Below are positions 51,701 through 59,346 of a DNA stretch of 64,000 bases, piece after piece. This DNA is from Pseudogulbenkiania ferrooxidans 2002 (GTDB lineage: Bacteria; Pseudomonadota; Gammaproteobacteria; Burkholderiales; Chromobacteriaceae). The translations under genes were made by a program, and so were the position numbers. The notes below the pieces were generated by a model. The model did not search any database, had not been told where the DNA came from, and was given only the letters and a program-made list of their open reading frames with translations. The DNA lies in assembly GCF_000174355.1 (NCBI RefSeq), contig NZ_ACIS01000008.1, positions 222,936 through 286,935 on the forward strand, given 5' to 3'. The first letter of the stretch is position 1. Each line of letters starts with the position of its first letter.

Positions 51701-51789
51701 GGTCGTTTGTCGCCACCCGGCGTCATCGCCGTGGCGGATGAGTGCGTTCTGGGAGCTTTCCGACGTCTCCCGAAACAATTGGAGTCCAT
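48784..51789 (-). CDS. Large exported beta-domain protein with prealbumin-like repeats
   Basis: Exported protein of 1001 aa. ATG at 51789 is fixed by GGAGGT 6 nt upstream. A long basic N-region precedes the hydrophobic signal (LLLTTLLLVLGASPAFA, cleavage about 54). Then an all-beta protein: an N-terminal domain (FTLEGCRNDGSITFPPGG), DUF11/CARDB-like domains (VTANITATNPASRTITVAVS), and prealbumin/SdrD-B-like domains (GLVPDNYTVVEQSATFTPAG; GTFTMTETLKSGWQLDSATP; YQLCEVVLPGWQTSLSSAFT). The last 130 residues start RTIGFWKNWTASSCKQ, a motif seen at the C-terminus of many bacterial surface proteins. No LPXTG or PEP-CTERM anchor and no membrane helix at the end. GC content is lower than in the core genes. 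Converges on protease gene 1. Confidence 0.8.
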   Translation of the reverse strand: MDSNCFGRRRKAPRTHSSATAMTPGGDKRPFLTFFRLLLTTLLLVLGASPAFATDPSHVNFTLEGCRNDGSITFPPGGPFVCPDAAYTTGNLGKGWNELDLVPHRVTAAAGNAAPSNQTYTIAVVADNLSGTALGYDVISVPVLNTALSSASCTAPTVGPQTQMSPGLGGLTASIYRLLTINQAQNTTCVYDYHERLALGSHLFPGSSLHSNLALSTGASTVDCSGLGCRDVSIPVKEILPQKLDKNMSAAQGGDQAWSLKKEANPAEVSFGDVCVKDAPLEKPVTITVTWTKVSIIPGTISVTANITATNPASRTITVAVSDTIYQGTTPSVPLDTANLGSFDVPANSSHVFTHTVTLPSSDGNIGDFLNDVATATYTDKDTGITVPGNTSATAKAQITAGTINNSTVSITDTESITGTGLTFSVATPSVGSFTGGYIAGTHTVGPVGWSSGAQTDSGSVSFNKTIYLASLQVTSGVLSDSATLTGDNNVTLASAGPLNVNISSSASVALTIDKVIDNSNPTFLFAGDKLDILFHVSRANDSTYGEDVTISFTGGGATELTSTLTGLVPDNYTVVEQSATFTPAGSNTGQVIGLSDPSGTTKTQDLTLPNCSGTVKYNDQLLAGPASAQVQKITDPLLQSGDPDFTWTFTLQGPGLPPAGIQATANAGAGYVDIGGALQEGTFTMTETLKSGWQLDSATPNDGATTTICSFAVNYPADAGKLFQCSFHNTKLGKATVVKTQSGAALTGTESFDFQLRQGASTTQAGTTLETATANAANNGTFTFSTLLVPGTHYQLCEVVLPGWQTSLSSAFTVFNPGGDNSVLCTDFTVAAGETKSFAVDNTPPPGGNARTIGFWKNWTASSCKQSNGKQAPVLDQTLALATPPGEQVGTLYLDGSSTDVCYAVLLLNKSDILTGKKMASNPLYGLAAQLLAAELNVTAGAAICPAVSSAITQANALLVKYGFNGTGSYSNLTKADATTANNLASKLDAYNNNLPSACQ

Positions 51790-51795
51790 TTTTCT

Positions 51796-51850
51796 ACCTC
51801 CTCTGATTGCTCAAAGGCGGTTCCTGCCAAGGAATCGCACGCTTGATTCC
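51796..51850 (-). promoter_or_regulatory. Conserved two-hairpin 5' leader covering the SD, copy A
   Basis: On the minus strand: hairpin II GCGATTCC...GGAACCGC (51838-51817), directly followed by hairpin I CCGCCTTTGA / TCAGAGGAGG (51820-51797, GNRA-like loop GCAA) that pairs with the SD. It is nearly the same as copy B at 57455-57512. The two hairpins share three bases (51818-51820 region), so extended forms exclude each other. I know no named riboswitch with this sequence. Confidence 0.7.
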
Positions 51851-52376
51851 CCTATGACCAGCGACAATATCGCCAGGATGTTTTATTGATGTTACTTCTT
51901 ATCGGGTTATTCCCTCATTCGGCACTGAACAAGTTGTCCTGCTCAATGGACCGATGGGGCATAGGCTTATTGGCGGGTGCAGCGGTACATACCGATAGGC
52001 TTGCCTCCAGCGTAAGAGAAAGACACACAGTAAATATTAGGATGTGGTTTCGAAAGATTCAACGTCATGTTTAAAATATAATGATGTCAACTATTGGAAA
52101 TAAATATCCCTGACGATGAATATCGACGCTGCTGATCGGAAATATTTTGTTGACGAGTAATACAAAATTGCGAAAGCAACTGCGGGGGCGTGGATGCAAC
52201 GTGATCTACGGTTATGTCAAAGGCAATGCCGCTTAGTAATCCTCACTCATTTGTTTCCCGTTTGTCCCAATGAACTGGGCTATCAGCACGATGAATCCTC
52301 AGCATCGTTTCCCTCCCTGAACTATATCTAATTTTACTTGTTCCGCATTTTCTGTCTGCAAAAAGGGAAGAGAGTC
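51851..52376. other. Divergent intergenic region between exported-protein gene and dsbC
   Basis: About 500 nt, much more AT-rich than the genome average, which must carry the promoters of both neighbours. I see several weak -10-like strings but none with a convincing -35, and no gene. Confidence 0.5.
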
Positions 52377-53099
52377 ATGAAGAAAAACTTATTGCTGGGA
52401 TCGGTGATTGCGTTGGTATGGCTGGCAAATGGCGCCTGGGCCGATGAAAAATCGGTCAGGTCTTTATTCGAACAGCGCTTCCCCGGCGCCAAGGCCGAGT
52501 CGGTAACGAAAGAACCGCTATCGGGGCTGTACGAGATTTTTATGGGTGGGCAGGTACTCTACGCCGATGAAGGGGTCAATTACGTCATCCAGGGCAGCCT
52601 GGTCAACGCCAAGACCCGCCAGAACCTGACCGCAGAGCGGCTGAAGAAACTCACCGAAATGCCCTTCGACAAACTGCCTTTCGATCAAGCCATCAAGATC
52701 GTGAAGGGCAACGGTTCACGCAAGCTGGCTGTCTTCGAAGACCCGGATTGCCCATTCTGCAAACAACTCGAGACCGAGCTGCGCAAGGTCGACGACGTGA
52801 CGCTCTACGTTTTCCTCTACCCACTGGAACAGCTGCACCCTGGCTCCACCACCAAATCCATGAAGATATGGTGCGCGCCGGATCGGGCCAAAGCCTGGCT
52901 GGGCGCCATGCAGGATGGGACTATCCCTGAAGGAAAGGGGGAGTGTGACAATCCCGTCGCTAAACTGGCCGAATTCGGACGCTCCCGTCGTATTACCGGT
53001 ACACCGACGATGATTTTTGAAAACGGCACCCGTGTCGCCGGTGCTGTTCCTGCCGGAAGGATCGAGCAATTGCTGGGTGAGAACGTCGCCAAGCAATAA
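52377..53099 (+). CDS. dsbC: Thiol:disulfide interchange protein DsbC
   Basis: Periplasmic disulphide isomerase (240 aa). Start ATG at 52377 after GGAAGAGAG. The longer frame from 52338 has no signal-like start. Signal peptide (LLLGSVIALVWLANGAWA, cleavage about 22), N-terminal dimerisation domain (VRSLFEQRFPGAKAESVTKE), then a thioredoxin-fold catalytic domain with C125-P-F-C128 in FEDPDCPFCKQLE and the cis-Pro in GTPTMIFENG. A CPFC site is usual for neisserial DsbC. Position between two copies of the protease/exported-protein pair suggests it serves folding of these Cys-containing proteins before secretion. Confidence 0.93.
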   Translation: MKKNLLLGSVIALVWLANGAWADEKSVRSLFEQRFPGAKAESVTKEPLSGLYEIFMGGQVLYADEGVNYVIQGSLVNAKTRQNLTAERLKKLTEMPFDKLPFDQAIKIVKGNGSRKLAVFEDPDCPFCKQLETELRKVDDVTLYVFLYPLEQLHPGSTTKSMKIWCAPDRAKAWLGAMQDGTIPEGKGECDNPVAKLAEFGRSRRITGTPTMIFENGTRVAGAVPAGRIEQLLGENVAKQ

Positions 53100-53125
53100 T
53101 CCTGCTCAGATTTTCCACGTGAAAG

Positions 53126-53157
53126 CCCCTTGGTTCGCCAAGGGGTATTTTTATTTA
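53126..53157 (+). terminator. Terminator of dsbC
   Basis: CCCCTTGG / CCAAGGGG capped by a UUCG tetraloop, then TATTTTTATTT. Confidence 0.92.
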
Positions 53158-53630
53158 ATGTCCAATGGTTTTTGCCGGTAGTGTTTTTGTTTGATAAATT
53201 GTTATTCCAATAACATATTAATTGATGTATAAATACATCATTTGGATTACCGGTTTTTGTGGGTGTGACGAGTTTACGTGATAAAAATATGATTTTTTGT
53301 TCTTTTTGTGATTTGTTCCATTCAAATGTCTTGTTTTTGTCGGCTCCATGATAGTCGATTGCCATTTGTGCCTGACGGTGTATAGTGAGCCTGCCAATGT
53401 TAAGCAAACATAGGAAACATTCACCGCTGACGGCGCCGAAAAAAAAGAGCGCCTTGTCGTGGCAGGTTATTGGCTACCAAAAACAATAAATGGTTATCAC
53501 GATAATAAAAATGGCAAAACAAAAAAGGGTTTATTGTTATTGCGATAGGGGCATTTTTTTATCCTGATAGCCTTGGCGAAATGACCGGTCAGGTTGCGGT
53601 GGGGTTTCCTTTAATGAAGAAAGGAATCTC
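53158..53630. other. Intergenic region and leader before protease gene 2
   Basis: About 470 nt, strongly AT-rich to 53340, then the promoter at 53359-53386 and a leader of about 240 nt. The leader has runs of A, CCTGAT...GTCAGG pairing and the palindrome TGACCGGTCA near 53582. No gene. Confidence 0.5.
53359..53386 (+). promoter_or_regulatory. Promoter of protease gene 2
   Basis: TTGCCA (53359-53364), 16-bp spacer, TATAGT (53381-53386). The -10 context GTGTATAGTGAG is shared with protease gene 1. Confidence 0.6.
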
Positions 53631-55445
53631 ATGCTTCGCCATTCAGGGGGATTATCCGGCCAGCGCGTCGGCCTGCACTACATCCTGATGTGTTGCTGGC
53701 TGACGCTGCTTTTTTTTGCCTCCCCCAGCTTTGCCCAATCTACGGCTGGCTTGAAAAACAGCCCTCAGGCCTCCTCCTCCGCGCAGTCAGTCCAACTCCA
53801 GGGTACCCTGGAGGTTCTGCACTCAGATGATCTCAAGAACAAGAAGAGCCATAACCGCTACTTCCTGAAAACAGATGCGGGCGTACGCTACGAGATTCAG
53901 TTCAAGAAGGGCCATCCTCGAAATGCCCCGGGCAGCAAGGTTCGGGTCACGGGCACACAGAGCGGCAACACCATTATGCTGGAGTCGACGGGCACGACCA
54001 GCTACCAGGTGCTCGCTGCCCCCGCATCCGGTTTGAACGCGCTGGGCGAACAAAAGACCGCGGTACTTCTGGTCAATTTCCAGGACCAGCCCACCAATAA
54101 GCCTTGGACGCTCGCCGACTGGAACAGCTTTGTCTTCGGTACCGCCAGTGGCACGGTAAACAACTTCTATCTGGAAAACTCGTACCAGCAGACCTGGTTT
54201 GCCGGCAACGTTTTCGGCTGGTACACGCTGCCGATCAACAGCACGGATGCCTGCAACACCGACAACATCGCGGCAGCGGCCAGAACGGCGGCCAGCGCCG
54301 CCGGGGTCGATCTTTCCGGCTACGCTCACTTGGTCTATGTCTTTCCCAATACCAGTAGTTGTTCCTGGGGGGGCTTGTCGTCGGTCGGCACTGTTCCGTC
54401 CCAATCCTTCATCAATGGCTTCATGAAGCTGGATGTGGTTGGCCACGAACTCGGTCATGCGCTCGGCTTGTGGCACTCGCACGGGCTCGATTGCGATGTA
54501 AGCCCCACGGGAAACAGTTGCAGCTACATCGAGTATGGCGACCATGTCGATCTCATGGGATGGCAAACCGGGCACTTCAACGCCTTCCAAAAAGAAAGAC
54601 TGGGCTGGCTGAACTACAACGTGTCGCCCCCTATTGCTACGGTGCAAAGCAGCGGCAGTTACGTGATCGAGCCTATGGAGAGTGCGGGTGGGGGCAACCC
54701 CAAGGGGCTGAAGATTCTCAAGAGCACCGATCCCACTACCGGTGCCAAGACCTGGTATTACCTGGAATACCGCCAGCCGATCGGGGTCGATTATTACTTC
54801 AGCACCAACAGCATTTATCAGCCGGCCAATATTTTCGGTGGTGTTCTGGTGCGTACCGGAACGGATGGCGATGCCTCGAGCAGTTTCTCCCTCGACATGA
54901 CTCCCGGCAGCCTTTCCTCCTCTACCGGGGCCGATCTGGCGGATCCTGCATTGGTGGTGGGACAAAGCTATACGGATGCCTCTGCCGGGGTGACCATCAC
55001 CCCCACTTGGGCCAATAGCACCGGTATCGGCATCGATGTGACGTTTGCCAAGACGGCATGTACCCGAGCCAATCCCTCGGTGGCGATATCCCCCGCTCAG
55101 AGCTCCTCTGTCCTCGCGGGGACGGCGGTAACCTACACCGTGGCGGTCACCAACAACGACAGCAGCGGCTGTAGCGCCTCCACCTTCAGCCTGCAGGGGA
55201 CCGTGCCCAGCGGCTGGAGTGGCACCTGGGCCGCCGCCAGTCTGAACATCGGCCCGGGCAGTGTGTCCTCGACCACCTATACCGTCACCTCGTCCTCCTC
55301 GGCAGCAGCGGGTACCTACAGTATCAGCGGGAAGGCAACCAACACGGCGGCGACGGCCTACAGCGGCAGCGGCTCGGCCAGCTACGTCATCGGTACCTCG
55401 TCGACCAGCACGACCACGACCAAAGGCAAGGGCCGTACCAAGTAA
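53631..55445 (+). CDS. Secreted M11 (gametolysin-like) metalloprotease, second copy
   Basis: Exported metalloprotease (604 aa), paralogue of 46545-48563 along its full catalytic half. Signal peptide (about 1-35, ending SFAQ). Zinc site H272-E-x2-H276-x2-G-x2-H282 (HELGHALGLWH), Met-turn Met309 (VDLMG). NEW3/CARDB-like domain from about 475 (SPAQSSSVLAGTAVTYTVAV, PSGWSGTWAAASLNIGPGSV). Unlike its sister it lacks the final Ig-like repeat and ends in a Thr/Ser-rich then basic tail (TTTTKGKGRTK). The context before the ATG (AAAGGAATCTC) nearly equals that of the first gene (AAAGGAACCTC). Confidence 0.88.
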   Translation: MLRHSGGLSGQRVGLHYILMCCWLTLLFFASPSFAQSTAGLKNSPQASSSAQSVQLQGTLEVLHSDDLKNKKSHNRYFLKTDAGVRYEIQFKKGHPRNAPGSKVRVTGTQSGNTIMLESTGTTSYQVLAAPASGLNALGEQKTAVLLVNFQDQPTNKPWTLADWNSFVFGTASGTVNNFYLENSYQQTWFAGNVFGWYTLPINSTDACNTDNIAAAARTAASAAGVDLSGYAHLVYVFPNTSSCSWGGLSSVGTVPSQSFINGFMKLDVVGHELGHALGLWHSHGLDCDVSPTGNSCSYIEYGDHVDLMGWQTGHFNAFQKERLGWLNYNVSPPIATVQSSGSYVIEPMESAGGGNPKGLKILKSTDPTTGAKTWYYLEYRQPIGVDYYFSTNSIYQPANIFGGVLVRTGTDGDASSSFSLDMTPGSLSSSTGADLADPALVVGQSYTDASAGVTITPTWANSTGIGIDVTFAKTACTRANPSVAISPAQSSSVLAGTAVTYTVAVTNNDSSGCSASTFSLQGTVPSGWSGTWAAASLNIGPGSVSSTTYTVTSSSSAAAGTYSISGKATNTAATAYSGSGSASYVIGTSSTSTTTTKGKGRTK

Positions 55446-55511
55446 GGCAGGAGATTCGGGCTGCCGCCTCTCCTCTGCACGGCTGGTCGATTTGCTGTAG
55501 GTATGAAAAAG

Positions 55512-55545
55512 GGCGATGAGTCTTGCGACTCATCGCCCTCGTTTT
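55512..55545. terminator. Bidirectional terminator between protease gene 2 and exported-protein gene 2
   Basis: GGGCGATGAGTC / GACTCATCGCCC, loop TTGC. On the minus strand it is followed by TTTTTCAT, on the plus strand by TCGTTTTC. It serves the converging genes. Confidence 0.88.
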
Positions 55546-55568
55546 CCCTGGTTGTCAGGAAGAGGTGC

Positions 55569-57449
55569 TTACTGTGGTGTCTTGCCACACTGAGAGTCGG
55601 TCAGGCAGTCGATGACATCCGGGATGCCATCAACATCTGCGTCGCAGAGGTAGCAGGTAGCTTGTGCCGGGCCGGCGGTGAATGTCCCTTTTATGCTGCC
55701 CGTACCGGTGACGCTTGCTCCATCGGAGAAGGCGGCAGTGGACGGCGGGTTCGCCAGATCGGTGTTGGTCGGGTTGTAGCTACCGGTGAAGCAGGCCGTC
55801 TCGTTCGGCGACAGCACCAGGTCAGGGGTCTGCAGCGCGGTCAGTGTCGAGCAGTCGACCTGGGTAAAGCTGCTGACCTTGGTGTCCGTCGGCGTGTTGA
55901 TGGTGACCAGTTGATTGGAGGTGCTTGGGTTGGTCACAGTAACCTCAACGTTAGCCTTCAGCGCTATCAGCGAGTTGGAACCAGCAACCAGTTGCATGCC
56001 TTTGCAGACCTTGGTGATTTCTAGGTCAGCCTGGACTGTGGCTTGGCAGGCGGCAGCGCTGGCGCTGCTCACGACGGCATCTTTCTGGATATCGCTCAAG
56101 CCTGCCGACGAACCGGCCACGGCATGGATCGAATCCTGGAAGCTGTTCAGCGCACCCGTGCACGAAACCCCGACAATCACGCTGTCGTTCGGGCCCAGCG
56201 AACTGGCCACTTTGACCAGGTTGCCCGATTCGAGCTGCGTATTGACCACAGACGCATCCACCACTGCCGTACCCGTGCCAGTGACACTGCTGATCTTGCA
56301 AGTCTCGCCGGTCTGCCCAAAGGTGAAGGTTTCCTTGAAGCTGGCGTCGTAGACCGTGCCGGCAGCACTGTCGTTGGTGATGGTGACCGTGAACGGGCTG
56401 GTGAAGGTGGTGAAGTCGCTGTTTACCGAAGCCGCAGAGCAAGTCTTGGTGGCACCGATGCTGCAGTTCGAGAAGTTGCCCAGCGTAAAGTCGAAGATGG
56501 TCGCGCCGAGCGACGTCGAGGAACGGGTATCGGCCAGGTAACGGTTGAAGCACCCGGAGATGCCTGCCGAGGTCAGGTCAATGCCGCCTTCGAAGAACTC
56601 GCCGATGTCCAGGTCCTTGGAGCTGGTGTAGTCCGTGCTGCTCGGGTTGGACTGTTTGGTTTTCACCAGCCAGGGCACGTCCGGGGTGTTGCCGTCGCCG
56701 TTGAGCACGGCCCCGTTGACCTTGGCGCAAACATCAAAAGCCGTGCCGTCGCATTCACCCCCCGAAGCAACCGGGTTCGGGCCCAGTGAGCCATCGGCCC
56801 CGCCGTTCCACCTGTAGGCATTGATCGTGCTTACGCGGCCACCGTTGGTGAATTCGGAAACGATCAGGATGTCGCCGTCCGTGTGAGTGCCCGTGAAGCT
56901 GGTCGTGCCGTTGCCTGCGGGGCAGCTGACGGTCGGATCCTTGAGGAACCAGAAGCCGACATCCTTGGTACCGTCATTGGACGCCACATCCAGGCCAAAG
57001 TAGACAAACAGGTGCGGCTTCCCATCCGACGTCCCGACTGTTTTGGTGTACGCAACCGCGTAAGCGTTGTTGATATCCACCTTGTCGTTGACGTTGTTGG
57101 TCTTCTTGCACTGCCAGCCCGGGGTGATGTTCAGCGTGTCCTTACTCCCGGTGGCGTAGAGGCTGTTGTCGGCAGTGGTTGCCGGAAAGAAATCGACAAG
57201 GAAGCTGGCCGAAGTGAAGCCAGCCGGCAAGGGCGACTTGGCCGTGGCTCCCGCGCTGGGAGCAAGCCCCGTGAAAATATCCGACCAGTCGGGTTTTCCG
57301 GCGGGGCCGCCGGTGCTGGAAAGGATGTCGCCATCAAGCTGGAAGTTGTCGGCCGGGTTGTCAGCCAACGCTGGCGCCGTGCCCGCTAGTGAGAAGGCTG
57401 TGCCCATCAACAGCGTTCCCAACAGCTTTTTGAAACAATGTGTACCCAC
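55569..57449 (-). CDS. Exported beta-domain protein, partner of protease 2
   Basis: Exported protein (626 aa). GTG at 57449 is 5 nt after GGAGGT. The signal peptide then reads KKLLGTLLMGTAFSLAGTAPALA. The mature part starts DNPADNFQLDGDILSSTGGP, a motif resembling the FxLxG near the start of the 1001-aa protein. The first 270 residues are probably a lectin- or jelly-roll-like beta domain (PHLFVYFGLDVASNDGTKDV, GDILIVSEFTNGGRVSTINA). Then follow two DUF11-like domains (SPFTVTITNDSAAGTVYDAS, ALKANVEVTVTNPSTSNQLV). The end, CYLCDADVDGIPDVIDCLTD, is a calcium-binding/thrombospondin type 3-like motif with cysteines. No anchor motif. Converges on protease gene 2, mirroring the first pair. Confidence 0.8.
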   Translation of the reverse strand: MGTHCFKKLLGTLLMGTAFSLAGTAPALADNPADNFQLDGDILSSTGGPAGKPDWSDIFTGLAPSAGATAKSPLPAGFTSASFLVDFFPATTADNSLYATGSKDTLNITPGWQCKKTNNVNDKVDINNAYAVAYTKTVGTSDGKPHLFVYFGLDVASNDGTKDVGFWFLKDPTVSCPAGNGTTSFTGTHTDGDILIVSEFTNGGRVSTINAYRWNGGADGSLGPNPVASGGECDGTAFDVCAKVNGAVLNGDGNTPDVPWLVKTKQSNPSSTDYTSSKDLDIGEFFEGGIDLTSAGISGCFNRYLADTRSSTSLGATIFDFTLGNFSNCSIGATKTCSAASVNSDFTTFTSPFTVTITNDSAAGTVYDASFKETFTFGQTGETCKISSVTGTGTAVVDASVVNTQLESGNLVKVASSLGPNDSVIVGVSCTGALNSFQDSIHAVAGSSAGLSDIQKDAVVSSASAAACQATVQADLEITKVCKGMQLVAGSNSLIALKANVEVTVTNPSTSNQLVTINTPTDTKVSSFTQVDCSTLTALQTPDLVLSPNETACFTGSYNPTNTDLANPPSTAAFSDGASVTGTGSIKGTFTAGPAQATCYLCDADVDGIPDVIDCLTDSQCGKTPQ

Positions 57450-57454
57450 GATAC

Positions 57455-57512
57455 ACCTCCTTTGAAACACTCAAAGGCGGTTCCTCCCTAAAGGAATCGC
57501 ACGCAAGATCCC
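57455..57512 (-). promoter_or_regulatory. Conserved two-hairpin 5' leader covering the SD, copy B
   Basis: On the minus strand: GCGTGCGATTCC...GGAACCGC (hairpin II, 57500-57477) followed by CCGCCTTTGA / TCAAAGGAGG (hairpin I, 57480-57456, loop GTGTT). Hairpin I has nine pairs and one G-A mismatch and includes the whole SD. In copy A one A-U pair is G-U and the loop differs, which keeps the pairing. Confidence 0.7.
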
Positions 57513-57810
57513 CTTTTTTTGCCAAATTTCCACCAAAGCTATCTATCTTCGTTATTTTTGTTCGCACGAGAAACCGTCAAACGACACGCGGGATTTTCTG
57601 CTTTGCTCGCGAGCATGGTGCTATTCCGGGATGACGGCGGGGAGGTCTAACTTTGTCTTCTCCCTATGCCATGAGGGCAAGCCACATGCTTAATGCTAGT
57701 ATTCTCTAATAAGTAATTCAAAAAAATATTTAAAATATGAGCGTGGCAATACGGTGGCGGAATACTGTTCATGCTGGCATTTTCGGGGTGGGAATGTCGG
57801 TTAAAGCGTG
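57513..57810. other. AT-rich region upstream of exported-protein gene 2
   Basis: About 300 nt that should carry the promoter of the minus-strand gene ending at 55569. There is an AT-rich core at 57700-57745. No gene and no clear promoter. Confidence 0.5.
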
Positions 57811-58464
57811 TCAGGGTTGCTGTTGATTGCGAGCCAAGCCGCTCATGACGCGAGGGACATAATTCAGGGTTTCCTTATACGGTGGAATAGTATTGCCATA
57901 GCGGGCGACGGCCTGCTCGCCGGCATTGTAGGCCGCCAGCGTCAGCTTCAGGTCGTTGTCGAAGCGGCTCATCAGATCGCGCAGGTACTGCGCTCCGCCG
58001 CGGATGTTCTGCGCCGGGTCGTAGGGGTCGGCCACGCCATAACGTCGTGCCGTCGCCGGCATCAGCTGCATCAGGCCGATGGCGCCCTTGGGGGACACCG
58101 CGCTCGGATTGTAGCCCGACTCGACGGCGATGACGGCGTGCAGCAGCGCGGCGTCCATGTTCAGGGCGCGGGCGGTGTCATCGATCAGGCCGGCGACGCG
58201 GGCACGCAGCTGCGGGTCGATGGCCGGTGCGGGGCGGGCGGAACGTTCACCTGCCGGCGCCGAGCTGTCGGCCGGGGCCTCCTTCGGTGTGCGCATGAGC
58301 AGAGCGTAACGCTTGTCCTGTGGCACGTTGCTGAAGTGCAGTGTGCCGTCGGCATCCTTGAAGGCATAGATGTCGGCCCACGCCCCGTTTGTCAGGAGGA
58401 GCGCCGGCAACAGCACGGCTAGGCGAGTCGCCAAGCGCGGTGAAAGAGTAAAACAGGCGTTCAT
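57811..58464 (-). CDS. Lytic transglycosylase (SLT) with DUF4124-like N-terminus
   Basis: Periplasmic murein lytic enzyme (217 aa). ATG at 58464. Signal peptide (about 1-30, ending GAWA), a short DUF4124-like segment (DIYAFKDADGTLHFSNVPQD), then a Slt domain of family 1: catalytic Glu115 in AVIAVESGYNPSAVSPKGAI, GLMQLMPATARRYGV, and NIRGGAQYLRDLM with LAAYNAGEQAV. Such enzymes open peptidoglycan for envelope-spanning machines, fitting its place next to gspA-gspB. Confidence 0.92.
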   Translation of the reverse strand: MNACFTLSPRLATRLAVLLPALLLTNGAWADIYAFKDADGTLHFSNVPQDKRYALLMRTPKEAPADSSAPAGERSARPAPAIDPQLRARVAGLIDDTARALNMDAALLHAVIAVESGYNPSAVSPKGAIGLMQLMPATARRYGVADPYDPAQNIRGGAQYLRDLMSRFDNDLKLTLAAYNAGEQAVARYGNTIPPYKETLNYVPRVMSGLARNQQQP

Positions 58465-58528
58465 GGTGATTCCTCTGCTGCATCGGAGACTGATCAAGAA
58501 GCTCAGTCGGGTGTGCAGCTTGTTGCTG

Positions 58529-59341
58529 TCAATACATACCGGTGCGGAAACGATATCCCTTGTAATTCAATATGATGCCGTCTGGCAAGATACTTTCCAG
58601 CTTGATGCCGGCGGCGACTTCATCGCCGGCCCGGCGCGCCCGGTCATTGATGATGGCCATGCGCTCATTGTTATCGGCCGAATACGAGGCCCCGGAGACC
58701 GTCACATTCTTCTCTACCTCCTTGCGCAGTTCCGCCGGCAGCTCGCCGAAGTCGATGACCCGGTTGCTGCGCTTGAGGTTGGCAGAAGGAGCGGGGTCGG
58801 CTGCTGCGGGGGCGGGCGTCGCGGTGGCCGCCTCCGTGGCTGCGGGTTGCGCTGGAGCTGGGGTCTCGGCATGGTGCCGCGCTTCAGTGGAGGGCTTTTC
58901 GCGCCGGATCTTGGCCACGGAGGGGAGGGGGGGAGGGCTTGGCTGGACGGCTGTTGGAGGGGCGATTTTTTCCTCCGCTGTCGTGGCGGGCAGAGGGGGC
59001 GTCTGGCTGGTCGGGGCCGCCCGGTCCAATTCCTGCCGTGGCGGGATGGCGCGGCCGTCCTGATTTCCCCGCCAGGCCTGGCTTTTCGGTAAGGTCGGCG
59101 CATCGGCCTGGGGGCGTGGCGCCTGGGCCAACTGCTTTGCCGCCGGGGGGCGCATCACGAACAGGGCGCCACCGGCCAGCAGGCCTCCGCCCAGCAGCGC
59201 CAGCAGCGCCAGATTGGGCCAGCGCCTGTGCGGGCCGGTGGAAGTAATGGTTCTGGTCACGTGGACCGAATGGAGGGTGGGCGCCGCGGAGCGCTGACGT
59301 TCCTGGTCGGCCTTCAGCAAGGCGTCGAGAATGTATGACAT
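58529..59341 (-). CDS. gspB: GspB-type secretin assembly protein
   Basis: Bitopic inner-membrane protein (270 aa). ATG at 59341 gives MSYILDALLKADQERQRS, the family's conserved opening. The frame extends far upstream antisense to nothing relevant. Membrane helix (LALLALLGGGLLAGGALFVM, about 44-63), a long Pro/Ala linker spanning the periplasm, and a C-terminal GspB domain (FGELPAELRKEVEKNVTVSG, RMAIINDRARRAGDEVAAGI). In Aeromonas, ExeA-ExeB promote secretin insertion through the cell wall. The stop of gspA lies 5 nt before its start, so they form an operon. Confidence 0.9.
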   Translation of the reverse strand: MSYILDALLKADQERQRSAAPTLHSVHVTRTITSTGPHRRWPNLALLALLGGGLLAGGALFVMRPPAAKQLAQAPRPQADAPTLPKSQAWRGNQDGRAIPPRQELDRAAPTSQTPPLPATTAEEKIAPPTAVQPSPPPLPSVAKIRREKPSTEARHHAETPAPAQPAATEAATATPAPAAADPAPSANLKRSNRVIDFGELPAELRKEVEKNVTVSGASYSADNNERMAIINDRARRAGDEVAAGIKLESILPDGIILNYKGYRFRTGMY

Positions 59342-59346
59342 CGTGA

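Noticed and set aside
48784..51789. Sortase- or exosortase-anchored surface protein
   Set aside because: No LPXTG or PEP-CTERM motif and no C-terminal hydrophobic helix with basic tail.
57455..57512. c-di-GMP (GEMM) riboswitch
   Set aside because: The conserved GEMM strings and two-helix junction with tetraloop receptor are absent. The element is shorter and built on SD pairing.
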